The position numbers were made by a program, and so were the translations under genes. From the NCBI RefSeq assembly GCF_041529975.1, contig NZ_CP168030.1:124001-188000 (forward strand): a stretch of 64,000 nt of DNA. The letters are read 5' to 3'. Source of the DNA: Microbacterium maritypicum. GTDB lineage: Bacteria > Actinomycetota > Actinomycetes > Actinomycetales > Microbacteriaceae. Positions 16,766 through 25,132 of the stretch are shown here, piece after piece; positions within the stretch are counted from its first letter, which is position 1; each line of letters opens with the position of its first letter. Under the pieces are notes generated by a model that was not told the DNA's origin, searched no databases, and saw nothing but the letters and a program-made list of their open reading frames with translations.

Positions 16766-17677
16766 ATGTTCACAGCACGAAAGTCACGACTCGCCCTCGC
16801 CGGTGGCGTCTCGCTCGCCGCGGCGCTCGTCCTCGCCGGCTGCACCAGCAGCAACCCGCTCGACGCCCCCACCGACGACGCGGGCTCGGGTGACGAGACC
16901 ATCGTCATCGGCTCGCAGGCCTACTACTCGAACGAGATCATCGCCGAGATCTACTCGCAGGCGCTCGAGGGTGCCGGCTTCACGGTCGACGAGCAGTTCA
17001 ACATCGGTCAGCGCGACGCGTACATGCCCGATGTCGAGTCCGGCGCGATCGACGTCTTCCCCGAGTACACCGGCAACCTGCTCGAGTATCTCGACAAGGA
17101 TGCGACCGCAACCAGCCCGGACGACGTCTACGAGGCGCTCAAGGAGGCGCTGCCCGACGGTCTGACCGCGCTCGACTACGCCGAGGCTTCGGATCAGGAC
17201 ACGTACACCGTGCTGAAGAGCTTCGCGGACGAGAACGGTCTCACCTCGATCTCCGACCTCTCCAAGGTCACGACGCCGGTGACCATCGGCGCCGCGCCGG
17301 AGTTCGAGCAGCGCCCCTACGGCCCGGCCGCGGCCAAGGAGGTCTACGGCGTCGACCTCGGGTTCTCGGCGACGGGCCCGACCACGCTCGAGTCGCTGCT
17401 CGCCGGCGAGATCCAGGTCGCCGACATCTACTCGGCGGACCCGGCGTTCCAGACGGAGGACATCGTGGCGCTCGAAGACCCGGAGAACATCATCCTGGCC
17501 TCGAACGTCGTGCCGATCGTCTCGGACGACCTGCCCGATGGGGCCGCCGACGTGATCAACGCGATCAGCGCGAAGCTCACGGCCGACGAGCTCGTCGCCC
17601 TGAACGTGCAGAGCACGGTCGACCAGAAGTCGGCATCCGACATCGCCAAGAAGTGGCTGGCGGACAACGACCTCTGA
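16766..17677 (+). CDS. opuCC: Osmoprotectant-binding lipoprotein (OpuCC/OsmF type)
   Basis: A 303-aa extracytoplasmic binding protein. The signal peptide ends in the lipobox LAGC with the lipidated Cys at 26, so it is anchored to the outer face of the membrane. The mature part starts with IVIGSQAYYSNEIIAEIYSQALEG and has IDVFPEYTGNLLEYL, both typical of the glycine-betaine/choline/ectoine-binding OpuBC-OsmF family. AGAGGAAG precedes the ATG at 16766. The ligand cannot be fixed from sequence; betaine, choline, carnitine or ergothioneine-like betaines are all possible for this family. It is the last gene of the operon, followed by a strong terminator. Confidence 0.88.
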   Translation: MFTARKSRLALAGGVSLAAALVLAGCTSSNPLDAPTDDAGSGDETIVIGSQAYYSNEIIAEIYSQALEGAGFTVDEQFNIGQRDAYMPDVESGAIDVFPEYTGNLLEYLDKDATATSPDDVYEALKEALPDGLTALDYAEASDQDTYTVLKSFADENGLTSISDLSKVTTPVTIGAAPEFEQRPYGPAAAKEVYGVDLGFSATGPTTLESLLAGEIQVADIYSADPAFQTEDIVALEDPENIILASNVVPIVSDDLPDGAADVINAISAKLTADELVALNVQSTVDQKSASDIAKKWLADNDL

Positions 17678-17689
17678 GTCGCTGAGACA

Positions 17690-17723
17690 GAAGCGCCCGG
17701 CCCCGTGAGGGGTCGGGCGCTTC
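17690..17723 (+). terminator. Rho-independent-like terminator of the osmoprotectant operon
   Basis: A near-perfect 15-bp stem (GAAGCGCCCGGCCCC and GGGGTCGGGCGCTTC) with the 4-base loop GTGA, followed by TTCGTCT. It lies 12 bases after the binding-protein stop and 15 bases before the end of the convergent AI-2E gene, so it may act in both directions. Confidence 0.85.
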
Positions 17724-17737
17724 TTCGTCTCGGTCGG

Positions 17738-18988
17738 TCAGATCCTGGCGTCCTGTTTCGGCACCAGCACCTGTTTGATGATGATGAGGATGGATGCCGT
17801 GACCGGCACAGCCACGAGCGCGCCGAGCAGCCCCAGCAGGGTGCCACCTGCGAGGGCACCGATCACCACGAGCGAACCGGGGACCGAGACCGCCCGGTTC
17901 ATCACGCGCGGGGTGATCACGTAGGCCTCGATCTGCATGTAGACGAGGTAGATCGCGGCGAAGACGAGCGCGGCGATCGGATTGCTGAAGAGGGCCAGGC
18001 AGGTGCCGAGGATCCAGAACAGCACGGAACCGACCAGCGGGATGAGGGTGACGCAGAACGCGATCGCCGCCATCAGGGGCGGGAACGGCAGGCCGAGGAA
18101 GAAGTAGAGCAGGAACGCCAGCGTCGCATTGCAGAACGCGAGCACGACCATGCCCATCACGTAGCCGCCGACCGAGTCGGTGATCTGGTCGGTGATGTCG
18201 CCGGCGCGAGCGCGATCGCGGGCCGGGGCGAGACGCAGCATCCCCTGCTTCATGGCGGGGAGGGAGGCGAGGAAGTACAGCGTCAGAACGAGAACGATGA
18301 TGGCGCCGGAGATGCCGGTCGCGATCGAGGCGCCGACCGCCAAGGCGCCGCCGCCGATCGTCGCCAGGTTGCCGAAGTCGGTCAGGAACGACTGCACCTC
18401 GGCCACGAGGTCCTGGAACTGGTCTCCGAACTGGTCTTCGAGCGTCGCGTAGATGTCACTGCCGGTGAAGTCCTTGATCATGCCGGGCACGGAGCGCACG
18501 AAACTCGCGATCTGATCGATCACGACCGGGAGGATCATCCACAGCACGAGGGCCACCACGACGATGAGGCTGAGGATCACGACGACGACCGACAGCACCC
18601 GCGAGACGCCCCGCCTCTCCAGGAACCGGACGGCGGGGTCGAGGCCGAGCGCGCCGAAGAGCGCGAGGGCGATGTAGATGAGCACGGTCGACAGGCTCGT
18701 GAGAGCGAGGCCGATCACGATCGCGCCGAGGCCGCCGAGTGTCACGAGGAAGCCGAACACGAAGGGGCGGTCGATGCGCGTCCAGAAGGAGCGACTCGGT
18801 GTCATCGGCTCGATCACGACCGGGCGGGCGATGGCGGGGGCGGCTGACGAGACCTCGGATGCCGGCGCGGTTCGGCGGCGGGAGGACGCAGGAGTCGTGG
18901 TGTCGCTCGCGACCGCCTCGTCGTTCACAGCGGGACTCGGTGCGGCGCCGTCGAGGGGCGCGGAGGCGGGCGACTCTTCGTTGCTCAT
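17738..18988 (-). CDS. AI-2E family transporter (PF01594)
   Basis: A 416-aa membrane protein. Residues 1-85 are a polar Ala/Ser/Thr/Pro-rich cytoplasmic tail; the rest has about eight helices with the family features DPAVRFLERRGVSR, the large loop before GGYVMGMVVLAFCNATLAF, PPLMAAIAFCVTLIPLVGS and YVITPRVMNRAVSVPGSLVV. Members move small molecules or ions; TqsA exports autoinducer-2, but most members, including actinobacterial ones, have unknown substrates. The -10 box TATCGT (minus strand, 19000-18995) ends 6 bases before the ATG and there is no Shine-Dalgarno, so the start looks leaderless. It is divergent from chorismate mutase across only 62 bases. Confidence 0.85.
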   Translation of the reverse strand: MSNEESPASAPLDGAAPSPAVNDEAVASDTTTPASSRRRTAPASEVSSAAPAIARPVVIEPMTPSRSFWTRIDRPFVFGFLVTLGGLGAIVIGLALTSLSTVLIYIALALFGALGLDPAVRFLERRGVSRVLSVVVVILSLIVVVALVLWMILPVVIDQIASFVRSVPGMIKDFTGSDIYATLEDQFGDQFQDLVAEVQSFLTDFGNLATIGGGALAVGASIATGISGAIIVLVLTLYFLASLPAMKQGMLRLAPARDRARAGDITDQITDSVGGYVMGMVVLAFCNATLAFLLYFFLGLPFPPLMAAIAFCVTLIPLVGSVLFWILGTCLALFSNPIAALVFAAIYLVYMQIEAYVITPRVMNRAVSVPGSLVVIGALAGGTLLGLLGALVAVPVTASILIIIKQVLVPKQDARI

Positions 18989-19050
18989 GTGCTCACGATA
19001 GCGGTGCGGCAGGTCGAAATCCGGGTGTTCCGCGGCTCTAGAGTAGGGGC
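18989..19050. promoter_or_regulatory. Compact divergent promoter pair, both leaderless-like
   Basis: In this 62-base gap, TATCGT on the minus strand (19000-18995) ends 6 bases before the AI-2E gene ATG, and TAGAGT on the plus strand (19039-19044) ends 6 bases before the chorismate mutase ATG. Neither gene has a clear Shine-Dalgarno upstream (only AGGGGC touching the plus ATG). Both mRNAs probably start at or next to the start codon. Confidence 0.6.
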
Positions 19051-19350
19051 ATGACCGCCGCCGAGGACCCGAAGGCCGAACTGCTCCGACTTCGCGCCAC
19101 CATCGACAACATCGACGCTGCACTGATCTTCATGCTGGCCGAGCGCTTCCGCGCGACCCAGCAGGTCGGGCACCTGAAGGCCGATCACGAGATGCCGGCG
19201 TCCGACCCGAATCGGGAGGAGCAGCAGGTCGCGCGACTGCGGGCTCTGGCCGAGGAGGCCCACCTCGATCCGGAGTTCGCGGAGAAGTGGTTCAACTTCG
19301 TTGTGGCCGAGGTGATCCGCCACCACACCGAAGCGGCCGAGGGCCGCTGA
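19051..19350 (+). CDS. Chorismate mutase (AroQ fold, monofunctional)
   Basis: The 99-aa all-helical protein turns chorismate into prephenate for phenylalanine and tyrosine synthesis. It has the AroQ pattern: LRATIDNIDAALIFMLAERF (about 15-34), VGHLKAD with the catalytic Lys, MPASDPNREEQQVARL, and the C-terminal helix EKWFNFVVAEVIRHH. The length suits a cytosolic single-domain enzyme, with no signal peptide and no fused prephenate dehydratase. A terminator lies directly downstream. Other aromatic pathway genes are not nearby. Confidence 0.92.
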   Translation: MTAAEDPKAELLRLRATIDNIDAALIFMLAERFRATQQVGHLKADHEMPASDPNREEQQVARLRALAEEAHLDPEFAEKWFNFVVAEVIRHHTEAAEGR

Positions 19351-19358
19351 AGGAGGTG

Positions 19359-19397
19359 CCGGACGGGCGACGGTGTGTGCAGCACTCGCCCGTCCGG
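19359..19397 (+). terminator. Hairpin terminator after chorismate mutase
   Basis: A perfect 12-bp stem (CCGGACGGGCGA at 19359-19370 and TCGCCCGTCCGG at 19386-19397) starts 9 bases after the chorismate mutase stop. The loop is 15 bases. Confidence 0.75.
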
Positions 19398-19406
19398 AGC
19401 TTGAGG

Positions 19407-19441
19407 TTCATTGACCAACTAAGTTCAATGAATAAACTTAG
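19407..19441 (+). promoter_or_regulatory. Promoter and nested operators of the ROK regulator gene
   Basis: An AT-rich island. TTGACC (19411-19416) and TAAACT (19433-19438) form a -35/-10 pair with a 16-base spacer. Two inverted repeats overlap it: TTCATTGA with TCAATGAA (19407-19432) and CTAAGTT with AACTTAG (19419-19441). The placement fits repression, most likely by the ROK protein encoded at 19510. Confidence 0.55.
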
Positions 19442-19509
19442 GGAGAGACTACGGATCGCGCCACGATCTGTCAACAGCTCGCCACCGACGGGCTCGGAAA
19501 CGGGAACAC

Positions 19510-20676
19510 ATGCTCAACGCGGATGACACCCTCGACACCCAGGCATCGGTACGACGCGCGAACCTGCGCCGCGCCCTGCAGCTCGTCTTCCGCAATCCGG
19601 GCACCCAGACGCGGGCAGGCATCGCGAGGTCGACCGGGCTGACCGCGGCCACCGCGTCGTCCCTGGTCGCCGAGCTCATCGAGGATCGACTGATCGTCGA
19701 GGGGGAGCAAGCCGCGAGCACAGGCGGCAAACGCGCGACCACCCTCAGCGTCGATGCGAGCCACCACCTGATCCTGGTCCTGGTGATCCAGCCGCTCCAC
19801 GCGCAGATCGCCCTCGTCGCGCTCGACGGGACGGAGCTCGAGACGCGGCGGGTGGGCTACAGCATCGAGGAGCGCGACCGCTCGCTCGACGAGGCGCTGA
19901 CCACCGTCGCCGGCGAGTTCGGCGGGAGACTGCTCGCCGCGGGGGTGCAGCTCCCGGGGACGACGGACGGTCGCTCGGTGCTGGAGAGCGTGCAGTTGAA
20001 GTGGGAGGGAGTGCCCCTCGCTGAGCGATTCGAGCGGATTCTCGACGCACCCGTGCTCCTCATCAACGACGTCGACGCGGAGGCGATCGCGGAAGCAGGG
20101 ATGGAGGAGTCGCCCAGTGGGTACCGGCTCTTCATCCACCTCGGGGGCGGTGTCGGTGCGGCCGTGACGCTGAACGGCGAGCTCGCGCCCGGCCCCCGCG
20201 ACCGCGCGGGAGAGATCGGCCACGTGCAGGTGGTGTTCGGCGATGCCGCTCGCCTCTGCCGCTGCGGTCAGCGCGGCTGCCTGGAGTCCGCGGCCGCACT
20301 GGGCGCGATGTTGGGCGAGGACTTCTCCGACGCGATGGACGCCTCCGAGATCAGGGCGCTCGCGGCGACAGCCGACGAGGAGCAGCTCGACGAGGGTGCT
20401 CGTGCGCTCGCCAGGGCGGTCAAGCTCATCGGCGCGCTCCTCGACCCGACCGAGGTCGTGATCGGCGGACCGGCCACCGAGCTCGGACCGCGCTTCCTCG
20501 ATCGGGTGCGCCGCGAGACCGAGTACCCCGCCCGCGGTACGACGCAGGTGCCGGTCCGCTACGCCGACCCCCGGGTGTCGCTCGCCGCCGGTGCCGCGCA
20601 GGCCGCCCTGACCTCGGCCCTCGGTGTGCGTTGGAACCCGCAGCAGCTGCGCGCAGCATCCACTCCCCGCCCCTGA
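19510..20676 (+). CDS. ROK-family transcriptional repressor (NagC/XylR type)
   Basis: A 388-aa regulator with an N-terminal winged helix-turn-helix (about 15-70, NPGTQTRAGIARSTGLTAATASSLVAELIEDRLI) joined to a ROK sugar-kinase-like domain. The effector domain has the zinc motif GEIGHVQV...CRCGQRGCLE and the sugar loop IHLGGGVGAAV. The phosphate loop (VLVIQPLHAQIALV) has lost the DxGGT of true ROK kinases, so it is a sensor rather than an enzyme. NagC-like repressors release DNA when they bind a sugar or sugar phosphate. It lies about 1 kb before the end of the sugar ABC importer operon, though a separate lipoprotein gene intervenes, so it may control that locus or only itself. Confidence 0.9.
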   Translation: MLNADDTLDTQASVRRANLRRALQLVFRNPGTQTRAGIARSTGLTAATASSLVAELIEDRLIVEGEQAASTGGKRATTLSVDASHHLILVLVIQPLHAQIALVALDGTELETRRVGYSIEERDRSLDEALTTVAGEFGGRLLAAGVQLPGTTDGRSVLESVQLKWEGVPLAERFERILDAPVLLINDVDAEAIAEAGMEESPSGYRLFIHLGGGVGAAVTLNGELAPGPRDRAGEIGHVQVVFGDAARLCRCGQRGCLESAAALGAMLGEDFSDAMDASEIRALAATADEEQLDEGARALARAVKLIGALLDPTEVVIGGPATELGPRFLDRVRRETEYPARGTTQVPVRYADPRVSLAAGAAQAALTSALGVRWNPQQLRAASTPRP

Positions 20677-20693
20677 CCGTCAGCGCATGGCCT

Positions 20694-20760
20694 GAAGGAG
20701 TTCTCCCTTTCTGAAGGACCGATTCGAGCATCCGGTCCTTCATTCCACGAGATCTCCTTC
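20694..20760. repeat. 67-bp palindromic element, copy 1
   Basis: The element has two 28-bp arms around an 11-bp centre (ATTCGAGCATC). The outer parts (GAAGGAG...CTCCTTC) and inner parts (TGAAGGACCG...CGGTCCTTCA) pair; seven positions in the middle of the arms do not. It begins 17 bases after the ROK regulator stop and ends 21 bases before the stop of the convergent lipoprotein gene. It is preceded by CAGCGCA, as is copy 2. Confidence 0.85.
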
Positions 20761-20781
20761 AAAACAGGTGGCAGACAAGAC

Positions 20782-21561
20782 TCAGCCGCCGAACTCGCCG
20801 ATCAGGATCAGCGGGCTGTGATTCGTGTTGCAGGTGTCGCTGATCGGATCGATCAGGCTCGTGTCCTGCAGCAGCGCTCCGGGCGTGTGGCCGTCGCCCT
20901 GCACCCAGGAGAGCAGGGCGGTGAACGGGTCGGACATGGTCGTCTCCGAGGCGCCCACGAGCGTCTCGAGGTCGACGATCGCCGCGTCGACCCGCCGCGT
21001 CCACTCCGCCTGATCGAACGCCTGGTACTCCGTGTACCCGATGTCGGCGTTCGAGAACGCGCTGTAGATGTCGGAGAACGCATCGCACTCGGTCGTGATC
21101 GCCTCGTCGCGGAGGAACTCCGCGGTGGAGAAGTGCGGAGTCGCCGTCCAGGCGACATCCTCGGGAGTCCACACGAACAGCTTCGGCGCCGTCTGTTCGG
21201 TGACCGGCCACGTCAGCGACATGATGCCGTCGCACGTGCCGCGGAGTGCAGCCTCTCCGGCCGCCATCGGGTCGCCCACTTCGAGGTGGAAGTTCAGGCC
21301 GCCCTCGCACTCGAAGTCGATCGTCACCGACCGCGCATGATCGGGGAGCGGGAAGTCGACGCCGGGGTATGGCTCGGTCGGCCCCGTGCCCGTGATCACC
21401 GGTCCGGTCGTGCTCACCTGCGCGACGGTCTCGCCCGTCGCCGTCGCCGTCGCCGTCGGTGTGGGGTCGGCCTCGGGCTCCGCCGCGGTGCATCCCGCCA
21501 GCATCACCACGAGGGCGGCGAATGCGGCGGCGGCGCCGAGCGCAGAGCGTGGATGGGGCAT
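20782..21561 (-). CDS. Putative lipoprotein of unknown function
   Basis: A 259-aa protein with a signal peptide ending in the lipobox LAGC (Cys at about 24), followed by a Thr/Ala/Pro-rich linker (TPTATATATGETVAQVSTTG) and a folded domain. I do not recognise the domain. It contains four cysteines in the mature part (FECEGG, RGTCDG, TTECDAF, DTCNTN), which could form two disulfides outside the cell. The ATG at 21561 was chosen because AAGGAG lies 5 nt upstream; the ATG at 21597 has no site. The gene stands between the 67-bp palindrome and the sugar ABC operon, on the same strand as that operon and 69 bases after its last stop. Confidence 0.7.
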   Translation of the reverse strand: MPHPRSALGAAAAFAALVVMLAGCTAAEPEADPTPTATATATGETVAQVSTTGPVITGTGPTEPYPGVDFPLPDHARSVTIDFECEGGLNFHLEVGDPMAAGEAALRGTCDGIMSLTWPVTEQTAPKLFVWTPEDVAWTATPHFSTAEFLRDEAITTECDAFSDIYSAFSNADIGYTEYQAFDQAEWTRRVDAAIVDLETLVGASETTMSDPFTALLSWVQGDGHTPGALLQDTSLIDPISDTCNTNHSPLILIGEFGG

Positions 21562-21630
21562 GGGACTCCTTCGTCGCGTCTCAGAGATTTCTATCACTGA
21601 ACGCGCGTGCCCTTCGTCGACGACCGCGGC

Positions 21631-22551
21631 CTACTTGACGCTGCCCGCGGTCAGACCGCCGACCAGGCGCTTCTCGATGAGCATGAACAGGATGACCACC
21701 GGCAGGATCGCGACGATCGAGACGCCGAATACGTACTGCCAGCTGGTCTCGTACTGCCCGACGAACTTGGTGAGTGCGACCGACAGTGGCTGGTTCTTGT
21801 CGGTCGACAGGATCACGAGGGAGGCCGCGAACTCGTTCCAGCAGGCGACGAACGTGAACACGATCGCGGTGACGATGCCCGGCCACACGAGCGGCAGGTT
21901 GATCTTGAACAGCACGGTGAATCGCCCCGCGCCGTCGATCTGCGCGGCCTCGTCGACCTCTTTCGGGATGCCGGCGAAGAAGGAGTGCATGATCCACACG
22001 GCGAACGACAGGTTGAAGGCGGCGTTGATGAAGATCATCGCCATCCAGGTGTCGCCGAGCCCGAGCACGGTGAACTGTCGGAACAGACCCGAGGTGAGTA
22101 CGGCGGGCTGCAGCATCTGCGTGATGATCACGAGGAACAGGAACACCATGCGGCCGGGGAACTTGAACCGGGCCGTGTAGTACGCCGCCGGCAGCGATAC
22201 CAGCAGCACGAGCAGCGTCGCGAAGACGGCGATGACGATCGTGGAGATCAGGTTGTACGGCAGCGGCGTCTCGGGGGTCGACCACATCGTGATGTAGTTC
22301 TCCCAGTGCCACTCCGTGGGGAGGTAGGTCGGGTCCACCGACCGGATCTGCGGCTTCGTCTTCACGGAGCCGAAGAACATGATCAGGTACGGCAGCACGA
22401 AGATCGCGAGCACCAGGAATCCGGCCGCCATGCGCAGGATCACGCGGGGGAGCGTCACCTGGTCCTCGGTGTAGCGGCGCTTGCGCCCCGGGATGCGGGG
22501 GGCGGCGCCGTCGCCGGCGGTGGTCACGAGGGCAGTCTCGGTCACGGTCAT
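21631..22551 (-). CDS. Sugar ABC transporter permease (MalG type)
   Basis: A 306-aa permease of the CUT1 carbohydrate family, with six helices and the EAA loop EVDEAAQIDGAGRFTVLFKINLPLVWPGI. The N-terminal 45 residues are cytoplasmic and basic. It forms the channel with the MalF-type partner, whose stop lies 2 bases upstream. The operon order on the minus strand is binding protein, MalF-type, MalG-type. No ATPase gene is present, as is common for CUT1 importers that share an MsiK-like ATPase. Confidence 0.9.
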   Translation of the reverse strand: MTVTETALVTTAGDGAAPRIPGRKRRYTEDQVTLPRVILRMAAGFLVLAIFVLPYLIMFFGSVKTKPQIRSVDPTYLPTEWHWENYITMWSTPETPLPYNLISTIVIAVFATLLVLLVSLPAAYYTARFKFPGRMVFLFLVIITQMLQPAVLTSGLFRQFTVLGLGDTWMAMIFINAAFNLSFAVWIMHSFFAGIPKEVDEAAQIDGAGRFTVLFKINLPLVWPGIVTAIVFTFVACWNEFAASLVILSTDKNQPLSVALTKFVGQYETSWQYVFGVSIVAILPVVILFMLIEKRLVGGLTAGSVK

Positions 22552-22553
22552 GA

Positions 22554-23528
22554 TCAGACCTCCTTCATGGGCTTGACGATCTTCACGTAGGCCGCGACGA
22601 TCACGATGACGATGAGGAACGCGACCACCGAGAGGGCGCTCGCGACATCCACCTTCTTCTGCAGCTCGATGTACTTGAAGATGAGCGTCATGATCGTGTC
22701 GGCGCCGTAGCCCGGTATCGACCCGGTCATCACCTTCAGGATCGGCAGCGAGTTGAACACGTTGATGATGTTGATGAGCACCGCGACCGCCAGCGCACTG
22801 CGCAGCTGCGGGAGGATGATCGACCAGTAGGTGCGGGCCGGGCTCGCGCCGTCCATCTTCGCCGCCTCGATCGCGTCGGCCGGGACCGCCTGGAGTCCGG
22901 CGAGGATCGTGTACGTCGTGAACGGCAGCGATACGAAGATCGCGATCACGATCGACCAGGTGAAGGCCGTCGCGGGGTTCTTGGTCCAGCCGTACCCGAC
23001 GGCGTCATCCGAGAGCCCGATGTCGTAGAGGAACTTGTTGAAGATCCCGAAATACGGCTCAAGGCTGTAGTAGAAGACCATCGTCGTCATGACGACGGAT
23101 GCCGCCCAGGGCACGATGACGGCCATGCGCACGAGCTGGCGTCCGGGGAACGCCTTGTTGAGGATCTGCGCGAGGCCGAGCGAGATGACGACCGTGAACA
23201 GCACGACCGACACGACCCACACGATCGTGCGGAAGAAGATCGGCCAGAACTCGGCGAACGTGAAGACCGTGACGAAGTTGTCGAAGCCCACCGATCCCTT
23301 GTCGAGGCCCGACAGCGAGATGTCACGCGTCGAGTTGAAGAACATCACCCCGGCGGGGAAGAACACCACGCCGATGATGAGGAGGAGTGCGGGTGCGATC
23401 CAGGGCAGAGCCTGGAGCAGGTCCTTTCCGCCCGGCCTGCCGCGCACGGCATCCGGGGTCTTCCGGGGGCGGGGGCGGCCGGTGGTGGCCGCCCCCGCGA
23501 GGTTCGAGGACTCTGTCTTCTGGCTCAT
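22554..23528 (-). CDS. Sugar ABC transporter permease (MalF type)
   Basis: A 324-aa CUT1 permease with six helices and the EAA loop ADAIEAAKMDGASPARTYWSIILPQLRSAL. The N terminus (about 45 residues, Ala/Pro/Arg-rich) is cytoplasmic. It pairs with the MalG-type permease that follows with a 2-base gap and is preceded by the binding-protein gene 30 bases upstream. Its location opposite the isomerase-kinase-aldolase operon suggests uptake of the sugar degraded by those enzymes. Confidence 0.9.
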   Translation of the reverse strand: MSQKTESSNLAGAATTGRPRPRKTPDAVRGRPGGKDLLQALPWIAPALLLIIGVVFFPAGVMFFNSTRDISLSGLDKGSVGFDNFVTVFTFAEFWPIFFRTIVWVVSVVLFTVVISLGLAQILNKAFPGRQLVRMAVIVPWAASVVMTTMVFYYSLEPYFGIFNKFLYDIGLSDDAVGYGWTKNPATAFTWSIVIAIFVSLPFTTYTILAGLQAVPADAIEAAKMDGASPARTYWSIILPQLRSALAVAVLINIINVFNSLPILKVMTGSIPGYGADTIMTLIFKYIELQKKVDVASALSVVAFLIVIVIVAAYVKIVKPMKEV

Positions 23529-23558
23529 TCGGGTACCCGAACCTCTCCGTCAGCGGGC

Positions 23559-24803
23559 TCAGCCCGCGTCGACCTGCGCCTGGATCTCGGTCAGCACATC
23601 CTGCGCCGGCTTCGACTGCAGCTGACCGAACAGCGACTTGAACGCACCGTCGGCGGCGGACCACTTCGGGTTCGTCGACGGGTAGAACTGGGCGTCGGGC
23701 AGCACGTCGAGGAACGGCTTGAGGGCCTCCTCGCCGGCGAGCTGCTCGGCACCGGACTTGGTGACGGGCAGGAAGCCTTCGGCCTGCACCCACGGCACGT
23801 ACACGTCGGCCGAGTAGTAGTAGTCGAAGAACTTGGTGATCGCCTCCTGCTTGTCGCCGTCGTTCTCGAAGGCCATCAGCTGGTCCATGACGCCGAGCGT
23901 GAACGGCGAGCCGTCCTTGGTCGGGATCGGGACGATGGAGTAGTCCAGGTCGGGGTTGCCGTCGGCGATCTGGCCGACCGTCGGCGGGAGGCCGACCTGC
24001 ATGCCGATCTTGCCCTGGATGAAGATGTCCATCAGGGGCGAGCGCTGCGTCGAACCGGGGTCGGCCTGGGTCGCACCGGCGTCGATCATCTTCTTGATCT
24101 GCTCGGCGCCGACGAGGTTCTCCGGGGTGTCGATCGTGATCTCGGACTCATCGCCGAACGATCCGCCGCCGCCCCACAGCCACACGGCCGCCTCGGCCTG
24201 CGCCTCTTCGGATCCGAGCGGCATGCCGTAGCCGGCGACGCCCCCGCCGAGTGCCGACACCTTGGTCGCGGCATCCAGCAGCGAGTCCCAGTCGGTCGGC
24301 GCCTCGACACCGGCCTGCTCGAGCAGCGCGTTGTTGACGAACAGGGCGCGGGCCGACGCGATCATCGGCAGCGCGTAGGCGGTGCCGTCGATCTCGGCGT
24401 TCTTCAGGAACGACTCCTGGAAATCGGAGAAGGTCTCCTTCGAGACGACGTCTTCCGTCGGGTAGAGCAGCTCATCGCCGACGAAGCCCGCGAAGGGTCC
24501 GCCGTTGTAGATGTCGGGAGCCTCGCCCGCCTGGATCTTGGTGGAGACGACCTTCTCGAGGTTGTCCCAGGACTGCACCTCGAGCTTGACCTTGATGTCG
24601 GGGTTGGCCTTCTCGAACCCGTCGATCACGGTCTCCCAGTTCGCCTTGGTGCCGTCGGAGTAGCTGGGGACGAGCAGGTCGAGGGTCGCTGAGCCCTCTT
24701 CGCCTCCGCCGTCTCCGGACGATCCGCCGAACCCGCACGAAGCGAGCGAGAGCGTGGCGACGGCCGCAACGGCGGCGGCGCCGAACCGCAGTGACTTCTT
24801 CAT
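23559..24803 (-). CDS. Extracellular sugar-binding lipoprotein of the ABC importer
   Basis: A 414-aa solute-binding protein. The signal peptide ends in LASC (lipidated Cys at about 23) and is followed by a Gly/Ser/Glu linker. The mature part has the CUT1 pattern: LDLLVPSYSDGTKANWETVIDGFEKANPDIKV, AGEAPDIYNGG, and IFIQGKIGMQVGLPPTVGQ. The ATG at 24803 opens directly onto MKKSLRFG; the frame extends to 24887 without a likely start. It is the first gene of the minus-strand importer operon and shares the 329-base control region with the divergent catabolic operon. The ligand is inferred to be an amino sugar from context only. Confidence 0.9.
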   Translation of the reverse strand: MKKSLRFGAAAVAAVATLSLASCGFGGSSGDGGGEEGSATLDLLVPSYSDGTKANWETVIDGFEKANPDIKVKLEVQSWDNLEKVVSTKIQAGEAPDIYNGGPFAGFVGDELLYPTEDVVSKETFSDFQESFLKNAEIDGTAYALPMIASARALFVNNALLEQAGVEAPTDWDSLLDAATKVSALGGGVAGYGMPLGSEEAQAEAAVWLWGGGGSFGDESEITIDTPENLVGAEQIKKMIDAGATQADPGSTQRSPLMDIFIQGKIGMQVGLPPTVGQIADGNPDLDYSIVPIPTKDGSPFTLGVMDQLMAFENDGDKQEAITKFFDYYYSADVYVPWVQAEGFLPVTKSGAEQLAGEEALKPFLDVLPDAQFYPSTNPKWSAADGAFKSLFGQLQSKPAQDVLTEIQAQVDAG

Positions 24804-25132
24804 GTGTATTGCATTCCTCACTGTGAGTGTCCGTCCCTCGGCGGCAGGCCGCTTCGGGAAGGGGGTGTGGTGCACAGTCGCAAGCACATCTCACGCGACA
24901 GTGCGTGGTGATCGCTTCGCCGGGTGGCATCCGCGATCGTTCAAGCCGGGGCTCGGGGGTTCTCGGCGACGATCGGAATCGACGACGAGGCGTTGGAACT
25001 TGTCCGATTATTTGTCAGGGGAACAAACAAATCAAGGGTAAGTGGGGGTTGTCGTTGTTTTCCGCCATACTATGATTGATTCCGGCCTCAAACAATCACA
25101 AGTATGCAACGTCTCGCCAGAAAGGCACCCCG
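24804..25132. promoter_or_regulatory. Divergent control region of the sugar locus, with operator-like dyads
   Basis: This 329-base stretch has no gene. On the plus side, TTGTCG (25049-25054) and TATGAT (25071-25076) are spaced 16 bases. TGATTGATT (25073-25081) and AAACAATCA (25090-25098) form a dyad with one mismatch over the -10 and start region. A second, looser dyad (GATTATTTGT at 25006-25015 and CAAACAAATC at 25024-25033) lies upstream. CAAACAA occurs in both. This fits sites for the DeoR regulator encoded at the end of the plus-strand operon. Confidence 0.55.
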
